Of a stretch of DNA of 64,000 bases, positions 12,576-23,094 are shown piece by piece. Origin of the DNA: Chamaecrista fasciculata. Taxonomy: Eukaryota; Streptophyta; Magnoliopsida; Fabales; Fabaceae. Each line of letters begins with the position of its first letter. Position 1 is the first letter of the stretch. Below the pieces are notes generated by a model. The model was given only the letters and a program-made list of their open reading frames with translations, did no database searches and was not told where the DNA came from. Location of the stretch: NCBI GenBank assembly GCA_003254925.1, contig QANZ01027752.1, positions 1 through 64,000 of the forward strand. Reading direction: 5' to 3'. The position numbers and the translations under genes were made by a program.

Positions 12576-14701
12576 TGTTGGGAAATCAAGGGGAGCAGCA
12601 GAAGCAAAAATTTGAAAATAACTCGAAATTAACAAACTAAATAAAACGCCAAGATGATTTCCCAAAATAGATCCGCTAGATGAATTTACATTGTTTAGTA
12701 AAGTGTTATACCTCACGAGTTTCAATCGGTCCGGTTGAGCGGGGCGATTCCAAGAAGTCCACTCGACGCGTCCTTCCTTCGCCGGTGATCCACACGAGCA
12801 GTTTGTTTGCACCAAGGTGCTAGCCTTCAGTTCTCTTCTCCAAAAGAACACGGGACCTCGATCTACGGTTCTTGGTGATCAAGAACAGTTCTTGAACCAG
12901 GAAAAAAAACTATCAAGAACAATTCTTGATCTTTTACAAAAGGTGGCGCAAGAAATCAAGAGGAAGTCTCTTGATTTCTCTCTCAAAACCCTAGCTAGCA
13001 AAAACACTCGACTTTCTCTCTCTCACTTGGAGAAGACGAGTTTCTCTCTCTAGGATTGCACAAGGCGACTCACTCCTTCTCTCTCTTAGAAAAGGATACG
13101 AAATTCACTTAATGAATGACACTTGTGTAGAAGTCGACTTACGCTTAGGGTTTTAATTATAAATTTAGGGAATTTTATCATTCTAAAATCATGAGATTAC
13201 AATAATATCCTAATTTTAAGAATTGAATATCTAATTAAAATATTACCTCAATATCTTAATTCAAATTCAAATGAAAATATTTTGAGAATCAAATTGGAAA
13301 ATCAAATCTTCCCCTAGATTCCCAAGTCATGCGGCATTCCCCTCATTATCTTTGGAATTTTATAAATCAAAAACAACATTCCTAAATCTTAGGATGTCAT
13401 AACCAACTTATTATCTTCCAATGATTTTGAATTAAAATATTACCTTAATATCTTTAATTCAAAATTTGAATCTTAAGATCAAATCTTTTGAATTCAAATT
13501 CAAATTCAAGTCATGACTTTAATTAATAAAACAATTTTATTAATTAAAATCCCTACTTAAAAGAGGCGCCACCCTCAAAGCCTATTATCTTAATATTAGT
13601 GAATTTAATAAATCAATAATCTCCTAACTTTTAAGAACCTTATTAATTTTATTATTCCCTAATATTATAATTGTAAATAGATTAATCCCATTAACTATTT
13701 AACAATTATTATATTTAAACTTGTCCCACAAATTTAAATATCACAACCGTAGATATAATTTAAGACAAGACTCAATGTCCCAGACATTTTGCTATGTCTT
13801 AAATTTTTCACCGAAGTGACTCACGAATTAACCCTAATTCGTGTCCCCTGAAGCGTTGTCCAGATCCTGCTCATGTGTGACCCAGCAGGCCTCACGTGAA
13901 GTTAGCAGCAAGCCATCTTATGACTCACAAGTCGAGACCGGACTCTAGCAAGCCATCACGACTACCCAAAACACGTGACTTATCGTTTTCACCAAAACCG
14001 ATTTAACCTAAGTACCACCATGTCATAGACCCTATTGTCGCACGATATCTTGGTTCTGGATAAGGCACGGGAAAGTCATCCTTAATCCAAACCACAACTT
14101 TCTCGATCTCTTGAGTTAGTCCCATTTCTCTGTGTGGCCACACATTTCTTGGACAGACTCATCGAGGGGCCCAGTTAGATATCTATCATCTCTATGAGGG
14201 ACAAAATCCCATTTATGTCATCCACATTCCTCAGCTCTGCAATCAACCAAACTCGTATCTAGCCCTTATGGCTACCCTGTTACGGGCAACGTTAGACCAG
14301 GCCAAAGTTCGACAACTACAATGCCGGAATAGTCAAGACCTCAGGTCTAAGGCATTGTGACAGGTGTACTGGAGAGGCTAGCTAATGACTAAACCCATGC
14401 AGGACTCTTCGGGTGAGTCCAGCAACTTGTAACCCTTTATATAATTGCACCATGACCCTCGTGAAGCATCTAGTGCATGTATCCCTATACATCGAGGTCA
14501 TGCTGGTCTTAGTTCATTTCAAGCTCCCACTCGAATGAGCGACCAGGGACAAAATTTAGATTAATTATCATATAATTAATCAAGGACGCTATCATAGTAA
14601 ACATGCTAATTATGATAACAATATAATTTATCTCTATAAATTAATCAATATGTTCAAAACATATTCACAAAATGATTGGCCCTAGGGCACAATCTCCAAC
14701 A
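12576..14701 (-). repeat. 5' LTR of the minus-strand copia element (2126 bp)
   Basis: It begins TGTTGGG and ends CTCCAACA on the plus strand, mirrors the 3' LTR at 5332-7406 and carries the 51-bp segment that the other lacks. It is followed by the CATAA target duplication at 14702-14706. It should contain the promoter, which acts toward lower coordinates. Confidence 0.93.
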
Positions 14702-14706
14702 CATAA

Positions 14707-15059
14707 ATCTATATCTTTTGTCATTGCTTAATTGCTATATATTTGAAGATGACAATAGCATTTCCTATAACTAGGGTGGATTGCACTTCACTTATATAAT
14801 TTGTATTTATGATCCTAAATACATCATCGGATATCGTTATTAAATGCAAGTCCATCTCTAGGGTTTCTCTCAAGTATTGTTCTTTATCACTCATTTATAT
14901 TATCCTCACTTATTCAATTGAAACTACAAACTTCACCTCTGATCACAATTCTCTTAGATCTCATCATATTGAGTTCCGCGAGAGATTCAACCTTTGGGTT
15001 GTCCTATACCATAAGTTGATAAATAGTATTTGAGTAGTAGTCAAGTATTAATTTGGTCG
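14707..15059. other. Unclassified DNA, right continuation of the interrupted older segment
   Basis: This is AT-rich sequence between the copia insertion and the gypsy pol remnant. A 74-codon ORF at 14809-15033 has no recognisable similarity. Probably transposon-derived, because it lies inside the same older insertion cluster. Confidence 0.35.
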
Positions 15060-15795
15060 TTACCCACATTGGCACCTTACGACTGGTTCCCGGTCACGCC
15101 CTCCATAATTTTCTTTGCTTTTTGTGCATACTGCATCATCGTTGAGTCTCTTACCTCATATTCGCCATTCATCTGTTGCATTACCTGCTGGGAGTCACCT
15201 AAACCCATTCATCGTTGAGGCTTCGTACTCTACCTGGTTATTGGTAATTGGGAAACTAATTTCTATGGATGGAACCATCCAGAGACTACATCAGTACTCC
15301 TGCTTCTCATTGTGAGTTAGATGATGCTCCGTCAATGTATACTTTCAAACTCCAATTTTGGGCGCTTTCAGGCCCTATCATTTCAGGCCCTGTCATTATC
15401 CCGTATTCCGAGATTTCTATTAACCAGAGTGACATTCTTCTGGTGATGTCTGGTTGCTCAACCATCTGTCTGATGGGTATATCTTTTCGGACTATGATTT
15501 GGTACTGTTGGTAGTATTGTCTCAATTTCCTTCTTGACTCAAGAAGAGAGAAAGTTAATTTCCCCAGTTTATGGTATCGTTTTTCTGTTCCCGTGAGTAT
15601 TTTTCTAGTGAAGTATATGGGCTTTTGCTCTTCATCTCTTGATGCTAGATAAATGTATATTGGTTTATCTTTAACAGGGTTACCAGAGTTGGTGGCGTTG
15701 CCAAGTTTTTTTTCAACTATGGGAAAGCTTCCTCGCACTCTTTTGTCCATTCGAACCTTTTGTTTGCTTTTAGTATTCTGAAGAAAGGTAGACAT
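15060..15795 (-). pseudogene. Ty3-gypsy pol fragment: end of reverse transcriptase and RNase H
   Basis: A 162-codon minus-strand ORF (15307-15795) reads as the RT connection and RNase H of a gypsy polyprotein. It has the recognisable order FLQNTK, a segment like KPIYIYLASRDEEQKPIYF, then YHKLGKLTFSLLESRRKLRQY, and then the RNase H start VYIDGASSNSQ. Beyond 15307 the RNase H continues toward 15060 with stops: segments like SLDGSIHRN and QQMNGEYE can be recovered in shifted frames. No LTRs can be assigned with confidence. It is a relic older than both copia insertions around it. Confidence 0.8.
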
Positions 15796-16120
15796 CTATC
15801 AGCGGACCTCAATGTAAAGAGAGCTTCTTATGAGTAATCCTCGTTTTAATAATGGAACTTATGCACTGTAAGGTGGCTTACATTATGAAAGGAAGAAATG
15901 ATAAAAGTGTGACAATCAATTCATAAAGCAAAAAACATTGAAAAAGGGAAAGCCTCCCATTATGGTGCTTGAAGAAATGTAGACATCTATCAGCGGACCT
16001 GAAAGTAAAGAAGACGCGTGGCTCCTTTTACCTCGACAGGAACCTATCTAGGGCGGCTACCCTCCCATTAAGGCGCTGGAATTCCTTTATTGTTTTTGGT
16101 GCTTGCATTTCCAGAATAGC
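15796..16120. repeat. Degenerate flank of the gypsy relic with a short repeated block
   Basis: The block AGACATCTATCAGCGGACCT occurs at about 15790-15809 and again at about 15979-15998, each followed by similar AAGTAAAGA-type sequence. This suggests a local duplication inside the relic. No coding capacity was recognised. Confidence 0.4.
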
Positions 16121-16161
16121 TATTAGGCAAAATGCACAAGGAGATCCTAGAGGGGGGTTAA
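16121..16161 (+). repeat. Start of a second copia LTR type, cut by the next element
   Basis: TATTAGGCAAAATGCACAAG and the following GGAGATCCTAGAGG match the LTR start at 32233 (TGTTAGACAAAATGCACAAG). Only about 41 bases remain before the TGTTGGAG of the next element, so this LTR was the insertion site. Confidence 0.6.
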
Positions 16162-18228
16162 TGTTGGAGATTGTGCCCTAGGGCCAATCATTTTGTGAAT
16201 GTGTTTTGAACATATTGATTAATTTATATAGATAAATTATATTGTTATCATAATTAGCATGTTTACTATGATGGCGTCCTTGATTAATTATATGATAATT
16301 AATCTAAATTTGTCCCTGGTCGCTCATTCGAGTGGGAGCTTGAAATGAACTAAGACCAGCATGACCTCGGTGGATAGGGATACATGCACTAGATGCTTTA
16401 CGAGGGTCATGGTGCAATTATGTAAAGGGTTACAAGTTGCTGGACTGACCCGAAGAGTCTTGCATGGATTTAGTCATTAGCTAGCCTCTCCAGTACACCT
16501 GTCACGTTGCCTTAGACCTGAGGTCTTGACTATTCCGGCAATGTAGTTGTCGAACTTTGGCCTAGTCTAACGTTGCCCGTAACAGGGTAGCCATGAGGGC
16601 TAGCTACGGGTTTGGTTGATTGCAGAGCTGAGGAATGTGGTTGACCAAAATGGGATTTTGTCCCTCATAGAGATGAGAGATATCTAACTGGGCCCCTCGA
16701 TGAGTCTGTCCAAGGAATGTGTGGCCACACAGAGAAATGGGACTAACTCAGGAGATCGAGAAAGTTATGGTTTGGATTAAGGATGACTTTCCCGTGCCTT
16801 ATCCAGAACCGATATATCGTGTGACAATAGGGTCTATGACATGGTGGTACTTAGGTTAAATTGGTTTTGGTGAAAAAATGATAACTTACGTATTTTGGGT
16901 AGTCGTGATGGCTTGCTAGAGTCCGCTCTCGACTTGTGAGTCATGAGATGGCTTGCTGCCAACTTCACGTGAGGCCTGCTGGGTCACACATGAGCAGGAT
17001 CTGGACACCGCTTCAGGGGACACGAATTAAGGTTAATTTGTGAGTCACTTCGGTGACAAATTTAAGACATAGCAAAATGTCTGGGACATTGAGTCTTGTC
17101 TTAAATATATTAATTGTTAAATAGTTAATATGATTAATCTATTTACAATTATAATATTAGGGAATAATAAAATTCATAAGGTTCCTAAAAGTTTCGAGAT
17201 TATTGATTTATTAAATTCACTAATATTAAGATAATAGGCTTTGAGGGTGGCGCCTCTTTTAAGTAGGGATTTTAATTAATAAAATTGTTTTGTTAATTAA
17301 AGTCATGACTTGAATTTGAATTTGAATTCAAGATTTGATTTTGATTTCATGATTCAAATTGTGAATTAAAGATATTAAGGTAATATCTTAATTCAAAATC
17401 ATTGGAAGATAATAAGTTGGTTATGACATCCTAAGATTTAGGAATGTTATTTTTGATTTATAAAATTCCAAGATAAATAATAGGGGATGGCGCATGACTT
17501 GGGAATCTAGGGGAAGATTTCATTTTCCAATTTGATTCTCAAATATTGCATTTGAATTTGAATTAAGATATTAAGGTAATATTTTAATTAGATTTTCAAG
17601 TCCTAAAATTATGATATTATTGTAATCTCATTATTTTAGAATTATAAAATTCCCTAAATTTATAATTAAAACCCTAAGCCTAAGTCGACTTCTACACAAG
17701 TGTCATTCATTAAGTGAATTTCATATTCTTTTCTAGAGAGAGGAGTGAGTCGCCTTGTGCAATCCTAGAGAGAGAAACTCGTCTTCTCCAAGTGATAGAG
17801 AGAAGGTCGAGTGTTTTTCCAAGCTAGGGTTTTGAGAGAGAGATCAAGAGACTTCCTCTTGATTTCTTGCGCCACCTTTTGTAAAAGATCAAGAATTGTT
17901 CTTGATAGTTTTTTGGTTCAAGAACTGTTCTTGATCACCAAGAACCTTAGATCGAGGTCTCGTGTTCTTTTGGAGAAAAGAACTGAAGGCTAGCACCTTG
18001 GTGCCAACAAACTGCTCTTGTGGATCACCGGCGGAGAAGGACGCGTCAAGTGGACTTCTTGGAAACGCCCCGCTGAACCGGACCGATTGAAACTCGTGAG
18101 GTATAACACTTTACTAAACAGTTTAAATTCATATAGCGGATCTATTTTGGGAAATCATCTTGGCGTTTTAGTTAATTTCGAGTTATTTTAACGTTTTTGC
18201 TTCCGCTGCGCGCCTTGATTTCCCAACA
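16162..18228 (+). repeat. 5' LTR of the plus-strand copia element (2067 bp)
   Basis: It runs from TGTTGGAGATTGTGCCC to TTTCCCAACA and is colinear with the reverse complement of 12576-14701. It has small deletions, for example one of about 45 bp near 17107. The following bases form the primer binding site. Confidence 0.92.
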
Positions 18229-18229
18229 G

Positions 18230-18243
18230 TCGTATCAGAGCCA
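18230..18243 (+). other. Primer binding site, initiator tRNA-Met type (one mismatch)
   Basis: TCGTATCAGAGCCA, one base from TGGTATCAGAGCCA, starts two bases after the LTR end and lies directly before the leader. Confidence 0.8.
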
Positions 18244-18268
18244 CGCTAGTCATGAATTTAACGCTGGT

Positions 18269-20668
18269 TGTAACATTCTAGAAACACATATTATATGTAA
18301 TATCTAGAGATAATAAACAACTGGATACAACCCTAATAATTTACAAAATAACAACAAACCCACATATCATACATGATAATATGAGTACTGATATAAAACA
18401 ATACAAGGGCTCTGCCCCAAAATAGCTTTGCAGGGCCCAGCACAACACATATATATATATATACAATTAGAAATAAACCCAAGTGGATGGGTGAGAACCC
18501 TCAGCCAGTGGGTTACTACCACAAACCGAATCAACACCTGCACAATAAAACTGAACAGTGGAATGGGGTGAGAACGAATTCTCAGTAGAGTTACAAATCT
18601 TTCACTTACCATCAATCCCCCAAACAACATCAACTTTCAATACAACTTTGTCAATATATAAAAATAATAAAGACTTATATGTCATTCTCGTTTTACAAAA
18701 TAATATAAAACTATCTTTCTTCAAAAATACTTAATAAATATACAATTCCAATGCATAATATTACTCATATGCCAATCTCAACACAAAAAGTACCTTCATA
18801 TAATTTTTCTTTCAAAATATCGTATTGCCAAAATATTCTCAATATAAACCATTACCGACCGTGCCCGCGCGGCACCCGACCCCCGTGATACCAATTGGTA
18901 TAGTCGGTATAATCAAACATAGTCATGATTATGTTTCCAATGGTCGTCTCAACCTAGGCTTTCCGGAGCGTCCCCCGGTGTGCGCACATACCAATCAGCC
19001 TGTCACCTAAGGAATCCACCTTAGGCCAACTATGGAATCCACCATAGCCGTTACCCGAATACTCATCGCGAATAAACGGGGAGGGATTCCACCCTCGGGT
19101 AATCATGACTCAATTCTTTCCATTCTCCTTTTATATCATAATACATATTCCAAGTTCTAAATTACATCATCACATAACCTTTCCAATTATCAAATCCTCC
19201 ATGATTCATATACATATTCCAAAATATTATTGTTCATGATACAAATACTAATTAGCATTTCCATAACAATACTTTCCATAATACTTTCCATAACACAAAT
19301 ATTCAACAACATTTCCCACTTTCATGATTCCAAATCATTCAACAATGTTTCTCATAATAAAAATATTCAATAATATTTCCAAAACTTGGTTTTCAAAAAT
19401 ACAAAATAATCCATCATCATTTGTTTTAAAATTCCTTTATTTCTCAATAAACAACTAGCTATACAATTTCATTTCCAAAATGTATCATTAATATCACATT
19501 TTCTTATTACTTCCAACTTTTTTATTATCATCATATTTCAAAATCATTTCCATAAGGTTTTTGTGTCACATTCCAACATCATTTCTCATAAGGTTTTTGT
19601 CTCAAAATAATCTCAAACCTCCATTTTTAAGCAAAAGAAACCATTTGGACCCAAAACAGAATATTTTTTTTTTTTTGCAAAAACCAGTAAAATTCAACAG
19701 AAAACCAGAAACAGTGAAAAAACAGAAGAGAAACAGCAGAAAACAGAGCAGAAACGTTTTGGCCAAAATTTAATCTTTCCAAGGCTAAAATTCATCCAAA
19801 ACTCAAGTTTAAGCATCATGAATCATCAATAACACGTAAAACCACAATTATACATAAATTCTTCCAAGAATTCAGTCCAAAAACCCTAGTATTTGACACT
19901 TTTTCTTTCTTTAAAACCAAACCACAAAACCTTCCAATTTTCATCTCTAGCATCTCAAGGCATCTCAAAACATCAAATAAACATTATCTCCATCTAATTA
20001 TAGCACTTACCTCATTACTCCCACTTCTACCATGATTCTACCATCAACAAAGATGAAGAGAAAAAGGAGTTGCTAGAAGGAGGAAAGAAAAATAACCCTA
20101 CCTCAAGCCAATTTGATCCTCTAACTTGTTGATTCTTCCTTCAATTTGATCCTAGCTCCAAGTTCTCCTCAAGTTCCTCTCCTTCTCCTCTCCACCGACT
20201 TTCTCTTCCTCTTCGTTTTCCAATTTTTTTCTTTTTGCCCGATTTTGCTTCCTCTTCCTATCAATTTAAATGAGAATTAATCAACTTTGGTTGAAACTAC
20301 AATTTCCCCCCCAAACTTTCTAATTGCTCTTGAAACACTCCCTTAATTACAATTTAACTTTACAATAAATTTACAATTGAGTCCCTCCTTATCTCCCATT
20401 AGCCAATTAGCATCTTCCAACAATTTCCTTAATTTTTCATTCTCAACCAAAATAATTTTCCAAACTTGCAATTTAGTCCTTTTCTCTTATCAAATTTCAT
20501 TTTCTTTCCTTGTTTCACCAAAATCCTTCATCCTTCCTTAATATCTCATTTACTCAAAATAGTAACACTTCCTTTTATCAATCCCGGAAATACAAATCAT
20601 ACCAAAAAAACGAATTAATTCCCACGTATGTTACAAATAGCTCCTTTTTCAAACATGGGGATGTTACA
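18269..20668. mobile_element. Solo LTR (2400 bp), probably Ty3-gypsy, inserted in the copia leader
   Basis: Seen: ends TGTAACATTC...GATGTTACA (TG...CA with a short inverted repeat) and a 5-bp duplication CTGGT at 18264-18268 and 20669-20673. Removing it restores the leader exactly as in the copy at 5332. It has no internal domain or coding potential, so it is a solo LTR left by recombination between two LTRs. LTRs opening TGTAACAT are common in plant gypsy (chromovirus) elements, so the superfamily is inferred. By that criterion the element would read on the minus strand. Short ORFs within it (18367-18633, 18825-19010, 19561-19773) have no similarity I recognise. Confidence 0.85.
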
Positions 20669-20673
20669 CTGGT

Positions 20674-22161
20674 TATGTGATTTATACATGTGATGTATAT
20701 GTGTGTTTACCGCTTTCAATCATACGTTTTGGTTTTGCAAAATCCACCGAAAAGTTTTCTTAAAACTTGGTCTACGAAAAAGGTGCAAATTTTATGTATA
20801 TGATACATAAAGAAATCAATTGGATTGATTTGAAAAGATTCTTGAATTATTAAGGCCAAAGTCGAAATCCCTATGTATGATTATAATTAAAAATGTTTTA
20901 ATTATAAAATTATGGGGATGGCTGAAAATTAATTAAAATTATGAATTTTAAAGTTTTGGGTCAATAGTTTAAATTCTTGAATAAGATTCTTGAATTTTAT
21001 AATTATTGATATTAGGCCTAATTTCAAGAAAGGCATGTTAAAATTGCACAAACCCTAATTAAACACATTTTAAAAATTGTTTTTGTTATGTGTTATGGCA
21101 TGGCGTGTTTGACCTTATAGTATGAATTGTTCATATTTGTGTGGTGTTGGATATGGCTCTAGGTTTTTGGTAAATACGGCCTGCGTGTCGTCTCCCTATA
21201 ATCTGTTGTAAATTTACTTTTTGTTTATACCTCAATGTAACTGAGGTTTTTTCCATTTTAAATTTTATTTTTCTTTTTAGAAAAATTCTCTCATTGGCTT
21301 GAGAGGATTATAGGGTAGTGGGCCATATCCAAACACGGTGTGCTTTTCTGCTTTTAGTCATGTATGTGATACTATGCGCTAGGAGCATGCTTAGGGTACG
21401 AAATTTTAACATGCAACTTCAATTTTACGCTACCAAGTATGTGATACGAGCGTAGGGTTTTGTATGCGATACAAGATCCGTGCATGCGTTTATGTGTATG
21501 CGAAACACGGGAAAATAAACACATGGCACGACTCGTTTAATTTTAAAATTGGTTTTAGAATTAAACTAAAACGGAACCTTTTAAAAATCAAACCCTTTTA
21601 GAAAATCTTAAAAGTTTTAATGCCATCAATAAAACACCCTGTCAAAGTCTTGTTCATCGTGGAGCGGTGATCGCCTACGCGACACGTATCTACCTTGACC
21701 TTGAGGAGACACGGGTGAATGGGAGATTCAACGCAATGCCTTGTTGAAATCTTGGTTCGTTAGATGCGGTGATCGCCTACGCGACACATGTTTATGTTGG
21801 CCTTGATGATATGGGGTTGGGCTTCGGCCTCGTTGTTTTGAGCCTAGCCATTCACAAGTTTTATTGTGTGACTTAATGGGGTTATCAAAACGGTTTTGAA
21901 CCTCAAGGCATTAGATGGGATAAACATGCCGTAATAAGTATCATATGATGATACAGTCCCATAAAGATCTAAGAGTCATATGAGATGTGATTGGTAAGGA
22001 GTTACCTACCTGAATAACCTAAGGGTGCATGATCGCCTACGCGACGGTAAACTTTGGTGAAATATGGGTCTTAGCCACTAATAATAAATTTTACTGGGTT
22101 TTATAAAATGGTGGATATATCATTTTGCTAATTAATTTTCATATCTTAAATTGTAGAATCA
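20674..22161 (+). other. Copia leader (main part) with three copies of a 15-bp repeat
   Basis: This non-coding leader continues after the solo LTR. GATCGCCTACGCGAC occurs at 21669-21683, 21771-21785 and 22031-22045. TATG(T/C)GATAC-type motifs occur four times between 21360 and 21510. Both sets correspond to the reverse complement of 11268-11960 in the sister element. Confidence 0.7.
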
Positions 22162-23094
22162 ATGGCAACAAACAGTTCAACGAATTCACTGCGATCTATC
22201 CTTGAGAAGGATAAATTGAACAGGACGAACTTCCTTGTCTGGTTTCGCAAATTGAGAATTGTTCTCACCCAGCAAATGAGGCTTTACGTCCTGGACAAAC
22301 CTATCCCTAAGGAGCCTGCCAAAGACGCTCCAAGAGCTCAGCAGAATGCCTATGAGAAGCACTTTGATGACTCTTTGGAGGTCTCTTGCCTGATGCTAGA
22401 CACAATGGTTCCCGAGTTGCAAAAGGACTTGGAAATGTTGATGTCTTGTGAGATGATGATACGTCTCAGGGAAATGTTCCCGCAACAGGTTAGGCGAGAG
22501 AGGTATGAGACCACTAAGCCTGTGCACTCTTGCAAGATGGCTGAAGATGAATCCGTAAGTACCCATGTCATGGAGATGAAGGGGTACATAGATCATCTTG
22601 GTAGGCTTGGATTTCCCATTACTCCAGAGCTTGCGACGGAATTGATCCTAAGCTCGCTGCCTAAAGCTTATGACAAGTTTGTCATGGACTTTAAGATGTG
22701 TGGAATGGAGAAATCAGTTTCTGAGCTGCATAGGATGCTCAAGACTGCTGAGGCTTCCATGGAAAGAGCGCCTGCAACAGTCCTGATAGCTCAGAAAGAC
22801 CAAGGGAAAGGGAAGGGCAAAGGAAAGAGGAAGGCTGACGTCATGGATGGTGAGACCAAGCCAGTGGCCAAGCCCAATCCACAACCTGCCAAGAAGGCAA
22901 AGTCCGCAAAGGATGCAATTTGCTTTTTCTGTCAAAAGCCAAGACACTGGAAGAGGAATTGCGAATTGTATTTGGAAGATCTGAAGAAACAGAAGGAAGC
23001 CGCTGAGGCCTCTACTTCAGGTATCTTTGTTATATTTGTTCCTTTCTACTTAACCACTTGGGTATTAGATACAGCATGTGGTTCTCACATTTGA
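22162..23094 (+). CDS. gag: Copia gag, open 310-codon ORF running into protease
   Basis: Same start and domain order as the gag at 10321-11151, with nearly identical sequence. The gag domain covers residues 1 to about 200. A Lys/Gly-rich stretch follows, then a zinc knuckle read as CFFCQKPRHWKRNC, where the usual Gly before His is Arg. Unlike its sister it has CAG where the other has TAG, so the frame runs on through AEASTSGIF to the aspartic-protease start VLDTACGSHI before a stop. The protease motif has DTA where DSG or DTG is usual. The role is the particle shell of the retrotransposon. The Arg in the knuckle may weaken RNA binding (inference). Confidence 0.87.
   Translation: MATNSSTNSLRSILEKDKLNRTNFLVWFRKLRIVLTQQMRLYVLDKPIPKEPAKDAPRAQQNAYEKHFDDSLEVSCLMLDTMVPELQKDLEMLMSCEMMIRLREMFPQQVRRERYETTKPVHSCKMAEDESVSTHVMEMKGYIDHLGRLGFPITPELATELILSSLPKAYDKFVMDFKMCGMEKSVSELHRMLKTAEASMERAPATVLIAQKDQGKGKGKGKRKADVMDGETKPVAKPNPQPAKKAKSAKDAICFFCQKPRHWKRNCELYLEDLKKQKEAAEASTSGIFVIFVPFYLTTWVLDTACGSHI

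Larger units (their letters stand above)
5332..14701 (-). mobile_element. Complete Angela/BARE-like Ty1-copia retrotransposon, non-autonomous, with TSD
   Basis: Seen: two LTRs in the same orientation (5332-7406 and 12576-14701), both TGTTGG...CCAACA on the plus strand. A primer binding site and polypurine tract sit at the expected inner borders. The 5-bp target-site duplication CATAA lies at 5327-5331 and 14702-14706. By eye the LTRs differ by about two dozen substitutions plus one 51-bp indel, implying a fairly recent insertion. Internal order on the minus strand is leader (12575-11152), gag (11151-10321), then decayed protease, integrase, RT and RNase H (to about 7440). Gag is open, while pol is broken by stops and two deletions shared with the copy at 16162. 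It interrupts older gypsy-related DNA. Confidence 0.93.

Noticed and set aside
22350..22947. Antisense ORFs over gag (79, 66 and 77 codons)
   Set aside because: Shadows of the gag frame; the same shadows appear opposite the sister gag at 10366-10963.
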